64,000 nucleotides of DNA from contig OY755175.1 in assembly GCA_963576735.1 (NCBI GenBank), forward strand, positions 15,578,401-15,642,400, read 5' to 3'. Shown here piece after piece: positions 46,324 to 57,739 of this stretch (position 1 is its first letter; each line of letters starts with the position of its first letter). Below the pieces are notes generated by a model, which saw nothing but the letters and a program-made list of their open reading frames with translations, made no database searches and was not told the origin of the DNA. The translations under genes and the position numbers were made by a program. Source of the stretch: Bedellia somnulentella (lineage: Eukaryota > Arthropoda > Insecta > Lepidoptera > Bedelliidae).

Positions 46324-49300
46324 TCAAGGTTCCAAACCTGATAGTGTTTGTTTTAATGTGCCTGCCTTCATAATTTATGGGATGGAAATAGCTCCGAGGA
46401 TTACAATTTTTTATCACATCTTTCAAACATGTACAAATTTAATAAATAAGTAGATCGTCTATAGACAATTTACGCAACAGCATATATATTTGGCGAGGAA
46501 ACTGCTCCTTTGAAAAAATATGCAAAAAATATCAAACAGCTATCGTGCCAAAACAATATGAAATCATTGAAACATCTATTCCCTCTTGCTTTTGATGTTA
46601 TCCAACATCATTCTTAGTCGTTTGGTTATCTAAATCTTCATCAACAAACTGTGAAATTCTTAGATAATTTCACGTCGACATTTTTCATGTGCAACGTGCC
46701 TTGCAGTATAATAACATGTCATACTGGCAATGCCATAAATTACTGATTGTTCAGATTTCTCCGTAAATTGTTCATTTCGATTATGGATAAAGTCTAGGAT
46801 TTGGTTGCCTCGTTCAATTAGTACACCTACACATCAGCGCAGTTCCAGTCATGTTTGATATGCGTCCTTATGTTTTTATCTGTCATAAGTCATGTAGAAC
46901 GTTGCAAGGTTGTAAGTGTATTGACTTAAGTGTTTTGAATGCATTATCTCTACGCTCTATCGGGGCAGTCGTAGAGTTTCTATACAAACCTAGTTATGTA
47001 TCTGCTTTTTAATCTATTTCATTGTTTTTGGATTCTTAAGCCAAAATAGCTTCATTTACCATACCATTTGTGTTAAATAATTTACGGCTGTTTAAAAAAC
47101 AATTGACAGAAGCAACAAAATAATTATTGTTTATGACCAAAGTAACACAACTGCGCCTATATTGTTGATATAGCTGTGATAACATTTTTGGTCTGTTTAG
47201 ATACAAAATTACATTTACATTCAGAAATAGTGAGTTTAGGAATACCTTGGCTTTTCATTTTTATCATTCCCTAGTTTTATAGTTTGTAATTTAAAATCTT
47301 TTGAATACATAAGTCACTTCTTCACGTATCAAAAATTTATTCAGATCATAAATGATTTTGATCATATCACACATGTTTTTATGTTTGGTTTAGAAGGATG
47401 ACAAATAATACACAGTACATTAAATTTTAATTACTCAAATCAGGACAAAAATCATAACAATATAAAAACCAGGGAAGTCTGCGAACTAACATTCAAATAC
47501 TAACTTATAGTAGCTTCCAATACATATTTATTCATTTTGTATACGAAAAATTCCTTTGTCAACTATTAAAGCAGTTTGAATTATTTTTAGGGTATAGTAT
47601 AATTTGTTTGCTAGAAAAACCAATTCTCTCAAAATCGCAATAATGAGATTTCATCACGGATACGCTATAAATTTGTTAAATCGATCAGTGCTGAATTGAT
47701 CGTAACGTAAAGATTAGCATTCTTGTCGTGTTTTGAAGAATAGCAACACAGCAAGCTGGCAGTCACGGCCAAGGTCTCACTCGGAAACAACTCTTTTTTA
47801 TGCACTAGATGATATTTATATTCAATTCTGTACGCATACTCGCGAGAATATAATAAAATGTTAATTGAGCACAAGTTAATACAGCCTCCTAATTCGGCAC
47901 GCTACGGATAGATGTCCTTTGAATAAAACATCCCATACTTATTTTGGAGGATCGAATCGTTTGATGCAACAATGAAACAATTGATCGTTAAACCATAAAA
48001 TATCAATCTTAGTAATAGATACTCTACAGCTAAGTTAACTTATGAAGACGGACTGATAATCTGACTCTGCTCCGCTTTTCAATTGATATCTAAAAGATTT
48101 AGTTTTAAATGTTATTGATAAATATTGTTTGCGATCGTTATACCGGAATTACACCTGTGATCGTCAGCGAATCGTCAAGGTTAGTAGGCCCCCGCACCGG
48201 CTCCGGAGCTACTCTTCGCTCCGCTTACCCACATCTCGCGACGAGAGACGGCTCGCCCCCGCTTTGTTTGCTGACTTACTAAACACACTACTTACAACTC
48301 TGCCACCGATCTATTAAGTTTGCACACGAGCTTCTCTACGTCATATTTCTCGAAGTTTTCCATCAGTCATATCATAACTTGGCGTATCTATCCAACGCGA
48401 ATAGCAACCGTATTCGGTTAACCATTAGTTCAGCAAGCATGCTCCGTAATAATAACATAGTTTCGAGCGGATCGCGCCGGAGAGTGAACGAAAGTGAAAA
48501 GGAAAGTTGGGTGTGTGGAAGCGAGTCCGCCAGTGTGCGCTATGTTACGCACACGTCGCCGCCGTTGTCAATGTTAATTGTGCTCGGCGGCAGAACGTCA
48601 TTCAAGGTCGACGTGATCGATTGCAGCTCCGCCACTGCAGGAATTGCATTTCTTTAAGTTTGAAAATACGTTTGTTGCATTCGAAAAAATCCCAGATTCA
48701 ACAAAAACTCTTCTCTCAGCGCAAGACTAGGAACAATAATAAGCCTTGTTTCTACTAGCAATATTATTATACCGTCGGCATTTATTTAAAAGCAAGCGTA
48801 TTGGGTAAAGAAGCTAGATAATAGCAATGACGAGTTATGTCCTTCATAGCTACTACGTTATTGATTTTTATACCGTCTAATATATCAAACGCCCACGTAC
48901 GTTACAAATAACCAGTACTACACAATTTCCCCACCCCCGACTAAAAGGATGTATTCATAAGCTTTGGTTATCAAAGTTCCTTTATTAGTGTTAGCTTTTG
49001 TTCTTTTCTTAGAATAATATTATATTTTTGTAATACTACACCATAATAGCTTTTATTTTCTTTTGATGAGGGTATTGATTTGATATCGTATGGAACAACA
49101 GTCATCGAAAGATATTCTTGAAGGTGGAATCTTTGTCTCTTTTGTTCAGCGAATCAAGAAATATTATAGACCGGTTGGATGAGTATGTCTGCGGTGTAGG
49201 ATTAATGTGTTTTCCGTCCATACCTATCTTACATGCAGAAATATATATTTTTATTTGCTTTGTTCAGTGACAATTGGAATATCATTTTGTAATTAATGAA

Positions 49301-50399
49301 GGGTTCTTGGTTTTAATTGCAACGCTATGTTTATACAATTATGGTGCATAAATAATTTGTGGTAATTAATGTAGAAAAAGGAATACTAAAGTGGTTTTGC
49401 AATAAGAAGCAGGTTGATTTTATTCATCTTTTCATATACCTTAAAAGTACGAAAGTTTTCATCCGATAAGCATTGTAAAAAGTAACAAAGATTTTTTATT
49501 CATAGTTTATACAGAATTCACGAATCACTGAACGCTGCAATTTACAAGATCAACCAATTTTAGAGAGTATCGAAATTTTATAGACATGTAGTTATCACTA
49601 GAAGATACTCTTCAATAAATAAGGTTGGTTGTCGCAAATATTGGTTGAGGAACGTCTGGATTGCGAATAAACATTTGAAACGCGTTTTTCTGGAAGCCTT
49701 CAAATATGTTCCATTTTAGGAAAAAATATAATTAGTGAGTATTTTGTTTGAAGAAGGTTATGCTCAGTGACTTTGCAAAGTGTAATAGTTTGGGGCCTAG
49801 CGCTGGGAGTTCAGTTAGATCATCGAGTACATGCAAGTCGAAGGCCAACGGCTACCGTCAGTAATTGAGCAATTTCAAATTCTAATGCTTGCTTAAACAT
49901 TCGGGAAAAAAACGAGCATAAACTGTATAATTGGATTTTGAACCATTTATTTAGATATATAAATTGTAAATCATGCGTCCGGATAAATAAATCCTGTTTA
50001 ATATTTACACGTAATGTATATTTGTATGCGGACCTTGAACACTGAGGTGAGACCTTCACGCTGCTGCCGCCGCCGTAACTGCGCGGAAGTTGACGAATAC
50101 GTTTTTTGTCGATTTCGCGCCTGTGGGCAAACTCACTCGGATTGTGACTACAACATTTGGGTCAATTCAATGCATTTTGATGAGACGTATAACTTACTAT
50201 CTTTTGACCGATACCCGTGCAACAACACAAATTATTATCACAATGTCATCCATAAATATAACTTTACTCCGTACTTATTAGGTGTGACGCTTTTGTTCGC
50301 GAATGCGTCATATCAGTTTTGTTTTTCATTATATTCACCTATGAATTCGTAATCGGAGCTAATTTCATCATTCGATTTGAAGAGCCAGTCGTCAACAAG
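46324..50399. other. USP intron before exon 1b
   Basis: Mainly unique AT-rich sequence. 48,130-48,660 is again GC-richer, with short overlapping frames on the plus strand. No exon can be supported. This interval would carry the promoter of the exon 1b isoform. Confidence 0.4.
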
Positions 50400-50665
50400 T
50401 CGCACTCTCAGAACGAAAGAGGCTCAAGTCAAAAACAGACAAAAACAGTGATATTGAGTAGCAACCATAGAGAGGCATATAAAAATAATGTTTTAGAACA
50501 AAGGCACTTATTGTTATAGGGACAGAAAATTTGCTATCCTGTTTTTTTAACAATAAGTGCGTTTGTTTTACAATTCATCGGATAGAACATACTTTTTTAT
50601 GTCTCTATGATTGAATCTCAATATCGCTCTTTTTAACTTGAGCCTCTTTCGTTCTGAGAGTGCGA
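50400..50665. mobile_element. Palindromic MITE just upstream of USP exon 1b
   Basis: tcgcactctcagaacgaaag at 50,400 is repeated inverted, ending at 50,665, and the similarity continues inward through ggctcaagt, gatattgag and cacttattgtta to the centre. The arms are about 115-130 bp, nearly the whole element. It ends 64 bp before the exon 1b ATG. Confidence 0.75.
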
Positions 50666-50728
50666 AGTGTTATTGGTTACAGTGAAGTGTTTAAGGTGTG
50701 AGTGATGTGAGGATGTTAGTGTCGGGCC

Positions 50729-50936
50729 ATGTCGAGCGTGGCGAAGAAGGATAAGCCGACGATGTCGGTGACGACGCTGATCAACTGGGTGCGTCCGGCG
50801 GCGCCCAGCCCGGGGATGGTGCAGCAGGTGCAGCAGCCGTCGCCGGCCACCCCGGCCCCGAGCCCCGGCATGCTGCAGCCCCTTGCGACCCCGTCTGCCA
50901 CTTTGCCCTCGGTCGACTGTTCGCTTGATATGCAAT
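50729..50936 (+). CDS. usp: Ultraspiracle alternative first coding exon 1b
   Basis: [20 protein letters not shown] opens the frame, followed by a Pro/Gln/Ala-rich stretch, DCSLDMQ and one base of the next codon (phase 1, donor GTAATT). Joined to 57,535 it reads [18 protein letters not shown]. This N terminus corresponds to the longer lepidopteran USP isoform I know. An in-frame TAG at 50,717 supports this ATG. The exon is GC-rich. The Pro-rich N terminus is the A/B (AF-1) domain that differs between isoforms. A weak acceptor (ggttacag, ending about 50,684) suggests a spliced 5' UTR. Confidence 0.87.
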
Positions 50937-51138
50937 GTAATTTGGTTTTTTATTCTCATGGCTTGAACAGGTTTATCAAAACTCAAACGAACTTGACTTG
51001 CTCTCTTATAAACACAACATAATGTTTACTCACGCCATTAGTTCCCATTGGGGTAAGCAGAGACTATCGATCGCCACTTCGTACGATCCTGGAAAACCTC
51101 TCCAGCTATGTTAGTACAAATATTGATATTATAATATA
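50900..51138 (+). repeat. Direct duplication, copy 1 (includes end of USP exon 1b and donor)
   Basis: 239 bp matching 54,047-54,285 at a constant offset of 3147 bp with about a dozen differences. It starts 37 nt inside the exon and extends past the donor into a family C repeat (ctcacgccattagttcccat). Confidence 0.9.
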
Positions 51139-51920
51139 GTCAGATATACATATTTTAATATAGTCAGTATTTGCCGATTATCTTGACTCAGCGTTTCTAT
51201 GCGTTGCTGACTCCGACGATATCTTGCTTTTATGTATGTAATTATTACACAATTCATTAATTTTACCACGTCACATGAATTCAATCTATGAGAAGCAGCA
51301 ATGGTGAAAATATCAAACAGACGTAATTTTCTTCAAAGGTTTGCTTGAAAGTGACAAATCCTATATTAAAACTTTAGACTGCAATACTCTGATCCAATAT
51401 AATCTTAATGCAATGAAGAAAGTTTTATTTAACTATGAAACTTTTACAAAGTGTGTTCAAATCTCAATGTCATTTTCAACCAATTTTAAACGGTAATCCC
51501 CAATCATTACGCCTAATATTTAAATCTCGTTTTAAAGGTCTCGATATAGATGACAGAGTTTTATTAACTAATGTTTATGATATTCAAATAATGAGCAAAC
51601 GTCTGGTTTGTGTCGTCAAATGGAAAATTGTTATTTGCGTCGCAATTTACTTCTCTGAAATGGCAAATGAGCTTAATTGGAAAGTGATTTGAAATTACAG
51701 CATCAAAAGTGTTTTCCATAAAGTCTTAAACAAATTATATTTTCGTATTTTGTGTAACTTTCAGACAGTCGTTTTCACCACATTATTTTGATCTATTACG
51801 GAGTGTTTGCTGTTGATTTCCAAATTCTACTATATACTGTCTGTTACTAAGTACTCGATGCCAATATCAATATGGTAATGTTAGAAATTGTTAAGGTATA
51901 TAGTGTTGCTTTATAATATT
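51139..51920. other. USP intron sequence
   Basis: No family recognised. An 85-codon plus-strand frame at 51,435 (MKLLQSVFKSQCHFQP...) has no resemblance I can name and lacks good codon character. Confidence 0.4.
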
Positions 51921-51921
51921 A

Positions 51922-52457
51922 AGGGGTTGGCAGAGGTACTTATACTTCTGAACACGTTTTGCATGGACAGTGTACTCACGTGATAGGGGGCAGGTCTATC
52001 ACCGTTTTGTACGAACACACTGTCACATGGCGAAGTACAACTCAGCCATGTGGGTTTCCTCACGATGTTTTCCCTCACCGTTAACAACCATGATAAATTA
52101 AAGAAAAGAAAAGAAAAGAAGATGTTTATTCGCCATTTGTGGCACAAAAAAAAACATATAAAATTAATAAAATTACCAAGTTAAATATAAAAGTAAACTA
52201 AAAACTAACACAATAAAAATAACAACATTATAACAACATTTTAAGTACCTTATTAACTAAAACTTAAATATATTTGCACCACTGCAATAGCGAATAGGTA
52301 CTGACTCGGTACTACGTTGAGAGCCGATTGACTCCCAACACTGACTAACCACACATATGTCTTTAAAAAAGTCAAATTGGTGTAGGCCCGACCCGGGATT
52401 TGAACATTAGTCGTTTGCACGATAACCGGTGTTCTACCCATTGAGCGATCACGGTTG
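51922..52457 (-). mobile_element. SINE family B copy interrupted by another retroposon end
   Basis: 51,922-52,101 is the 3' half and 52,344-52,457 the 5' half with the tRNA-like head (cccgacccgggatttgaaca, gttctacccattgagcgat). The break falls at aaattaaccacaca of the intact copies. Confidence 0.75.
52102..52343 (-). mobile_element. About 240-bp insertion with (TTTTC)n tail inside SINE B
   Basis: On the minus strand it ends acaaatggcgaataaacatc followed by a (TTTTC)n tail. No coding sequence; likely a SINE or 5'-truncated LINE end. Only a short TAA is shared at the two junctions. Confidence 0.55.
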
Positions 52458-52569
52458 CTATTATACGAAATACTAAGCAATACAATTTGTGCTTTGATAG
52501 GACTGAACCTTAGACTAAGAAAAAACTCTTGTTTGAAGCACTTTAAAAGTTAAAATCTAAACTCAACTT

Positions 52570-52805
52570 CACGCCGTAAGTGGTAGTGTTCAGAGTACCC
52601 ACTTTTTGTTTGGAAACACTGTCGCGTTATAACATAGAACACACACAAACACACAACATACATAAATACATATATACTCACAGCTATAAATCCCTAAAAG
52701 AGGTTGCCAGAGCTTCAGAAAAACAAATACTTTAGGAAGTTGAATGGAATAGGTTGTAAAATAAAGGTGCTTGGTGATTGGTCTCCAACCGCCTCGTCTA
52801 CACGA
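52570..52805 (-). repeat. Fragments of SINE B and repeat family A
   Basis: 52,570-52,626 is a SINE B scrap (gtgttcagagtacccacttt). 52,656-52,805 is a reversed family A 3' half from the tail (acataaatacatatatactc) to ggtctccaaccgcctcg. Confidence 0.55.
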
Positions 52806-54046
52806 CACACAGGCCAGAATTGCCAAATATGTATTGGCAACAATGCTCACACACGTAATTTTCTTTTTTCAAATTTGCGTTATGCTACTGTTCTAAGTTA
52901 CTGGTCCAGAATTTTTATTTAGACTGAGCACTAAAAAAAATTGCAAAATACAAAGTTCAGAGCTGTAGGTGTGATTGTTATAGGTAAACGAATGTATTAT
53001 TTTTATCTCAAAAAATCAGTTTCATAACTTCCAGGTATATAATGGGGATGTTCTCGTTATTATTAATATTTTTCTTATAGTTGGTATTTATTTCCAACTC
53101 TGAGTAATTTATTCAACCGAGATCTAAATTTAAAATCGTTTCGCTCAAATATTATGTTAATTTCTAAATTATACTTCCTTGCTAGTTTTATTGTAGAATG
53201 CTCATTCTGTATTATCATACATTATTTTGCACATTTTTATTTGGCCGCCACGTGGTCACGTTGCTCGCATCACATGTAACGTATGTCTGCTGGTCGGGGC
53301 GGCTCGCTACTCAAATAAATGAAACATTATTTTCATATAGCCTAAGCTAGGGAGCCTCCTATTTAATTGCTCCCTCTTATTTTTAGATTTTTTTATCAAC
53401 TTGATAACGTTTTTAATACAATTCTAAAAACCTTGCCAGATTCTTTTAGATTAAGAATTTCTCGGGAATCCAATAAAGAAATTGTAACTTAGGTTTTTTT
53501 TTTCTTCTGATGATTAACAGAGGTTTTTGTTTTTTTACAATAATGTGAAAAAAATAATGTAAAGGCGTTTAATGCGCCAATACAGGTGGTATATACATAT
53601 TATGTTGTATTATACTTGGTACTAGCGTCAGTTGTTCTTTAACAATGGGTTCGTAACAAGAATGGCATTCTTTACTTTTAAAAACATATTAATGATAGAG
53701 TTGACGACTTCGCTTTAAATGATAAAGAGATTTTTCGTCTTTATTTTGTTAGGTAGTATCATTGATTTTTTGCCAAACATATTATTATTGGGGTTGTTAT
53801 ATTTTACTTATATTTTATTTTATATATCAGCTATCTTGGATACTTTGGAATCAGGAGCATACGTATAAGCAGGTTTGAGCTGCTGTTTGCTAAAGTTTCA
53901 TGTTCGCGCGTGCACTAAGTTTTATAGTTCTATTTTTTGCTAATTTGGTGACGATGATTTGTGCTGCATAATGGGGCAATTTGGGATTATGCTTTAACAA
54001 GAATATTATAGCTCAGTGAAAATATCAAACCATGTTGTAACACTGC
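52806..54046. other. USP intron sequence
   Basis: AT-rich, no coding exon or named repeat family recognised. Confidence 0.5.
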
Positions 54047-54285
54047 ACTTTGCCCTCGGTCGACTGTTCGCTTGATATGCAATGTAATTTGGTTTTTTAT
54101 TCTCATGGTTTGAACAGGTTTATCAAAACTCAAACGAACTTGACTTGCTCTCTTATAAACATAACATAACGTTTACTCACGCCATTAGTTCCCATTGGGT
54201 TAGACAGATACTATCGATCGCCACTTCTTAAGATCCTGGCAAACCTTTCTAGCTTCGTTAGTATAAATATTGATATTGTGATATA
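54047..54285 (+). repeat. Direct duplication, copy 2 (USP exon 1b end plus donor)
   Basis: The 37 exon-derived bases are identical to exon 1b (ctttgccctcggtcgactgt, then tcgcttgatatgcaat) and the donor GTAATT at 54,084 is preserved. Upstream sequence is unrelated, so no start codon or acceptor was copied. It runs to the TA microsatellite. Confidence 0.9.
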
Positions 54286-54297
54286 TATATATATATA

Positions 54298-54900
54298 TGT
54301 CGCAGCCAACTGGTTAAATCAGCCAGCTGACAAAGCAGCTAGCCGCTTAATTAAACGCCGGCTCCTAGTTAAAAGGCTAGCCCGCTTGTAAAATGAATTA
54401 TCGTGACTGAACGTCCAATCACCCGGCTGATTGAATAGTTAGCCCGTTGGCGTGGGCTGACGTTACATTATTTTTCTGTTAAAATTTATAGAATAACTGT
54501 TTAAAAAAGTTTTAAATCATGGAAATTTCAATAAATATAATGAGAAAAAGTAGAGAGTTAAAATTAATACATAAGAGTACTTTATATTTTTATATTCTCA
54601 TGTTCATTATTAATAATTCGGTAACTATTTGTATTTTTAGTTACTGTGCCAAAGCTTTGTGCCACTTTATTGTTAATATTGTATTAAATGAATATAATTA
54701 AAGTATTGCCGACATAAGAAAAAATATTTTAGTCATAGTCACTCTAGATAACCAGACGGCGATATAACGTTCAGCCAAGTGTTCGGACGTTGTGTTCAAC
54801 TTAATGGCTGACTGAAGTTTAGCCCTTTACTAGGAGCCGGCGTTTAATTAAGCGGTTAGCTGTTTTGTCAGCTGGCTGATTTAACCAGTTGGCTGTGACA
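54298..54900. mobile_element. MITE of about 600 bp with 70-bp inverted ends, inserted in (TA)n
   Basis: The left end tgtcgcagccaactggttaa and the reverse of the right end tgtcacagccaactggttaa match over about 70 bp, reaching ggagccggcg. Both sides are flanked by (TA)n, consistent with TA target preference, although the target duplication is hidden in the microsatellite. The inside has no transposase. Confidence 0.8.
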
Positions 54901-56102
54901 TATATATATATATATATAGTCTTGGCCATGAGTTAGTTGTTCTAGAACAAAAGTAACAGTTCTTGTAAAACAATTTTGACATATTCTAAAGTCACTCGAC
55001 AATTTTCCTTAAAAATAACAAAGTGCACAATTGATACGAAACGAATTGGCGGTAAATAACTTCTTCAAGTTTTAATTGATTAATGATATGAACTGTCTCG
55101 CAAGTTGTGATGAAGTACGAATAGAATAGATCAGTGATATGACGTGTCGTAATGATGTAATGTTTGCGAATGTGGGCTGTGGTGTGGAGTTATTGATACG
55201 TTTATTGGGACGATTCGAATGCGCGACCTCAGTTGATGCTAAATACTCGAGAGTCAGTTTGGTTACCGAGTGACTTTAGAGTCGTACAAACTTAAATTAA
55301 AAACGACGTTTAAATAATAGTTTTAAATTTTAATTAAATAATCTTATGTTGTTTTTTTATTTGATCACTGAGATCAAATAGAGGACGTACTTACTAAATA
55401 AGGGTCTTTATTATTCTATATTTTCAAATCTAAGATTCAGAAATACCTAGTTTAGACAGAGGCGATAAGCGATTTTTTTTAACTGTTCATGGTCGATACG
55501 ATACTCGGCTATACATACTGAAATACAAAATTTCGCAGTAATTGTCTCAGTAAGTAAAAATAGATACAGACTAATACATCACTGGATGACTTCAACGTTG
55601 TATTTAACCTACCCTAACCTACTTTTGTACAAACTGCAAAGCACGATGATAAAAACTGGATGCATTAGTCAAGTGCTTAAAAGCTCAGTTTCGAACAAGG
55701 GTCTTACAGGAACGGAAAAGACGTTTGGTATGTTTGTCTGTGTTAGTTTTTTGTTAGCAGCCAGTATTAGACGACCGCCCCCAATGTAGACCGGTTGCGT
55801 GCATTTATTTTGACTCGGATTTTGTTTTATTTTTGCAGCTTGTTTCTTGTGTATTTTGCTTGTTTATTGATACCGGCTTGCGGAATATGGTCGGCGGTGG
55901 AACGTCGAATGTTCTCCACACTCATTATGTTTGCTGCGTGCATTCGGCCACTGTTTGCTTTGAGCTGTGTGGACTCGTTAGGCGTTTATTGTCTTTGAGA
56001 TATATTTACTTGGTTTTGTGGCATCATGACTGAATCTTACTCTCTTGAAAAAATAGTTTGATTTAGTGTTCTAGGGTGATGAAGCCTTTCGAACATATGT
56101 TA
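54901..56102. other. USP intron sequence
   Basis: After a short (TA)n, unique AT-rich sequence. At 55,195-55,275, reversed, there is a tRNA-like phrase (ctcgagtatttagcatcaac, then gaggtcgcgcattcgaatcg) that may be a SINE head relic. Confidence 0.4.
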
Positions 56103-56543
56103 ATGAGAGGTTTTCTTTTTGAGAAATATAAAAACAACATAGTTTCCTAGAGCTCTGTAGATGGCGTTGATGTAACTACGTTACTTACTTAATTTTTTTC
56201 TTCGTGGCCTCAATCGTGTTGCCACAATAATTTCGCCAATGCCAACTTTAAAAACATGTGTCACATCACCATAGAGTAACTTTTTGGCGAGTAAAAACAA
56301 CAAAAAGAATGTTAAATATAAATACCGTCTTTGTTTATTTACTTTTAAGCTATCTGGGCTTAAACTGATATTTATTTAGACTTTCAAATCAGAACGTTTT
56401 TATGTACGTTCCGTTTTACGATATCATTACATCCAAGTGTGAAAAACGGTGTGACGTTCCGTTCCTACCAGTAACATAGCAAGTCTGGCGCCATCTATCC
56501 TGAGAACAGGATGAAGAAAAAAAAAAAAGGAAAACCTCTCATT
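56103..56543. mobile_element. Candidate MITE (about 440 bp)
   Basis: aatgagaggttttc at 56,103 and gaaaacctctcatt ending at 56,543 are exact inverted copies. A second inverted block (tagatggcg / cgccatcta) lies inside. There is no ORF. Confidence 0.5.
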
Positions 56544-57103
56544 CCATTCTGATTATTTTTTTATTGTCAATCTAGGTATCTCATAGTATCAAATAAGCTG
56601 GATTAGAAATAACTTTAATTTAAACCATGCATTCAACCATCATTGATTTAAGTTCATCGGTTTTAAATGACAGATCTTTACATTTACATCTGTAATAAAA
56701 AAAAATATTTATTTGAATAAGTACATAGATTTATATAATACTATCATTAAGTTTGAAATAAATAGTTCCATCACACTCATCTTGAGGTCTGGAACTAAAA
56801 CAACTTTCTTGTATACGCGCGGCGGGACTGCTTACTTCTTTTTATTAAAAAAGTAAAGATAGATATTGTAATACACATAATATCTAAAAAAACGCATTTA
56901 ATCATTGTAAGTTATTTCCAAGATATTTGGATATTTTTTTTACACGTACTTTTACAAATATTATATGCGAATCGCTTATTGTCAAACGAATAACACTCAA
57001 TATGACTTCATTATACATCCAGTTTTGCAGGTCTTTCATTAACAACATTTGTAAGTAAGCTTATACAATTATTTGTTAAAACAAATATAGATTCATACAT
57101 TAG

Positions 57104-57275
57104 GGTAGACAGAGACGATCGGTCGCCACTTGGTACGATCCTGACAAACCTCTCTAGCTTCGTTTACATCCATCAATCTTCTCATACATGCTCTTTTGAA
57201 CTACATGCACCAAATAGAGCACACTCTCAAATTGGTCAAAGTGTGTCCTCCTTCGTTGTCCTCTACTAACATTAT
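57104..57275 (-). repeat. Repeat family C copy
   Basis: gggtagacagagacgatcgg, tcgccacttggtacgatcct, ctctctagcttcgtt and the distal tcatacatgctcttttgaac block. A worn reversed family A piece (about 57,307-57,515) follows up to the USP exon. Confidence 0.6.
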
Positions 57276-57534
57276 ACACACGCTACTCATCAATACTTTG
57301 TTCGATACTCACGATTATTAATTTCAAAAATGAATAGCCAATTCTTCAGATAAAAAAAACTCAGTTATTTTCGGATGTTGAGTATGGAATTTATAAGTTT
57401 AAATTTGTTTGGTTGGGGAAAAGTCTCTAGCTACGATGCCCAACAATCACTCCAAAAGCCATACCTTGTCGTCTCTTAATAACACACAAGAAAAAATGGA
57501 TATAGCAAATTCTAACCAGGCATTTCCATTCCAG

Positions 57535-57739
57535 GGCTAAACATAGAAGGCAGCTTCATGTCGCCGATGTCGCCGCCGGAGATGAAGCCGGACACGGCGA
57601 TGCTGGACGGCATGCGGGACGACGCGACCTCCCCGCCCGCCTACCGCAGCTACCCGCCCAACCACCCGCTGAGCGGCTCCAAGCATCTCTGCTCGATATG
57701 CGGCGACCGCGCCTCCGGGAAACATTACGGGGTTTATAG
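57535..57739 (+). CDS. usp: Ultraspiracle common exon (A/B domain end and first half of the first zinc finger)
   Basis: After the acceptor tttccattccag the frame reads [20 protein letters not shown], continues through YPPNHPLSG and ends [19 protein letters not shown] plus AG (phase 2, donor GTGAGC). CSIC supplies the first Cys pair of zinc finger 1. The split codon AG+C would give Ser, as expected for the VYSCEGCKG sequence of USP/RXR. Both exon 1a and exon 1b are in phase with it. The rest of the DNA-binding domain and the ligand-binding domain are off the right edge. The exon is GC-rich. Confidence 0.93.

Noticed and set aside
51435..51692. 85-codon plus-strand ORF in the USP intron
   Set aside because: No domain, no splice signals in phase with USP exons.
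54519..54701. 60-codon ORF inside the 54.3-kb MITE
   Set aside because: AT-rich, no transposase motif.
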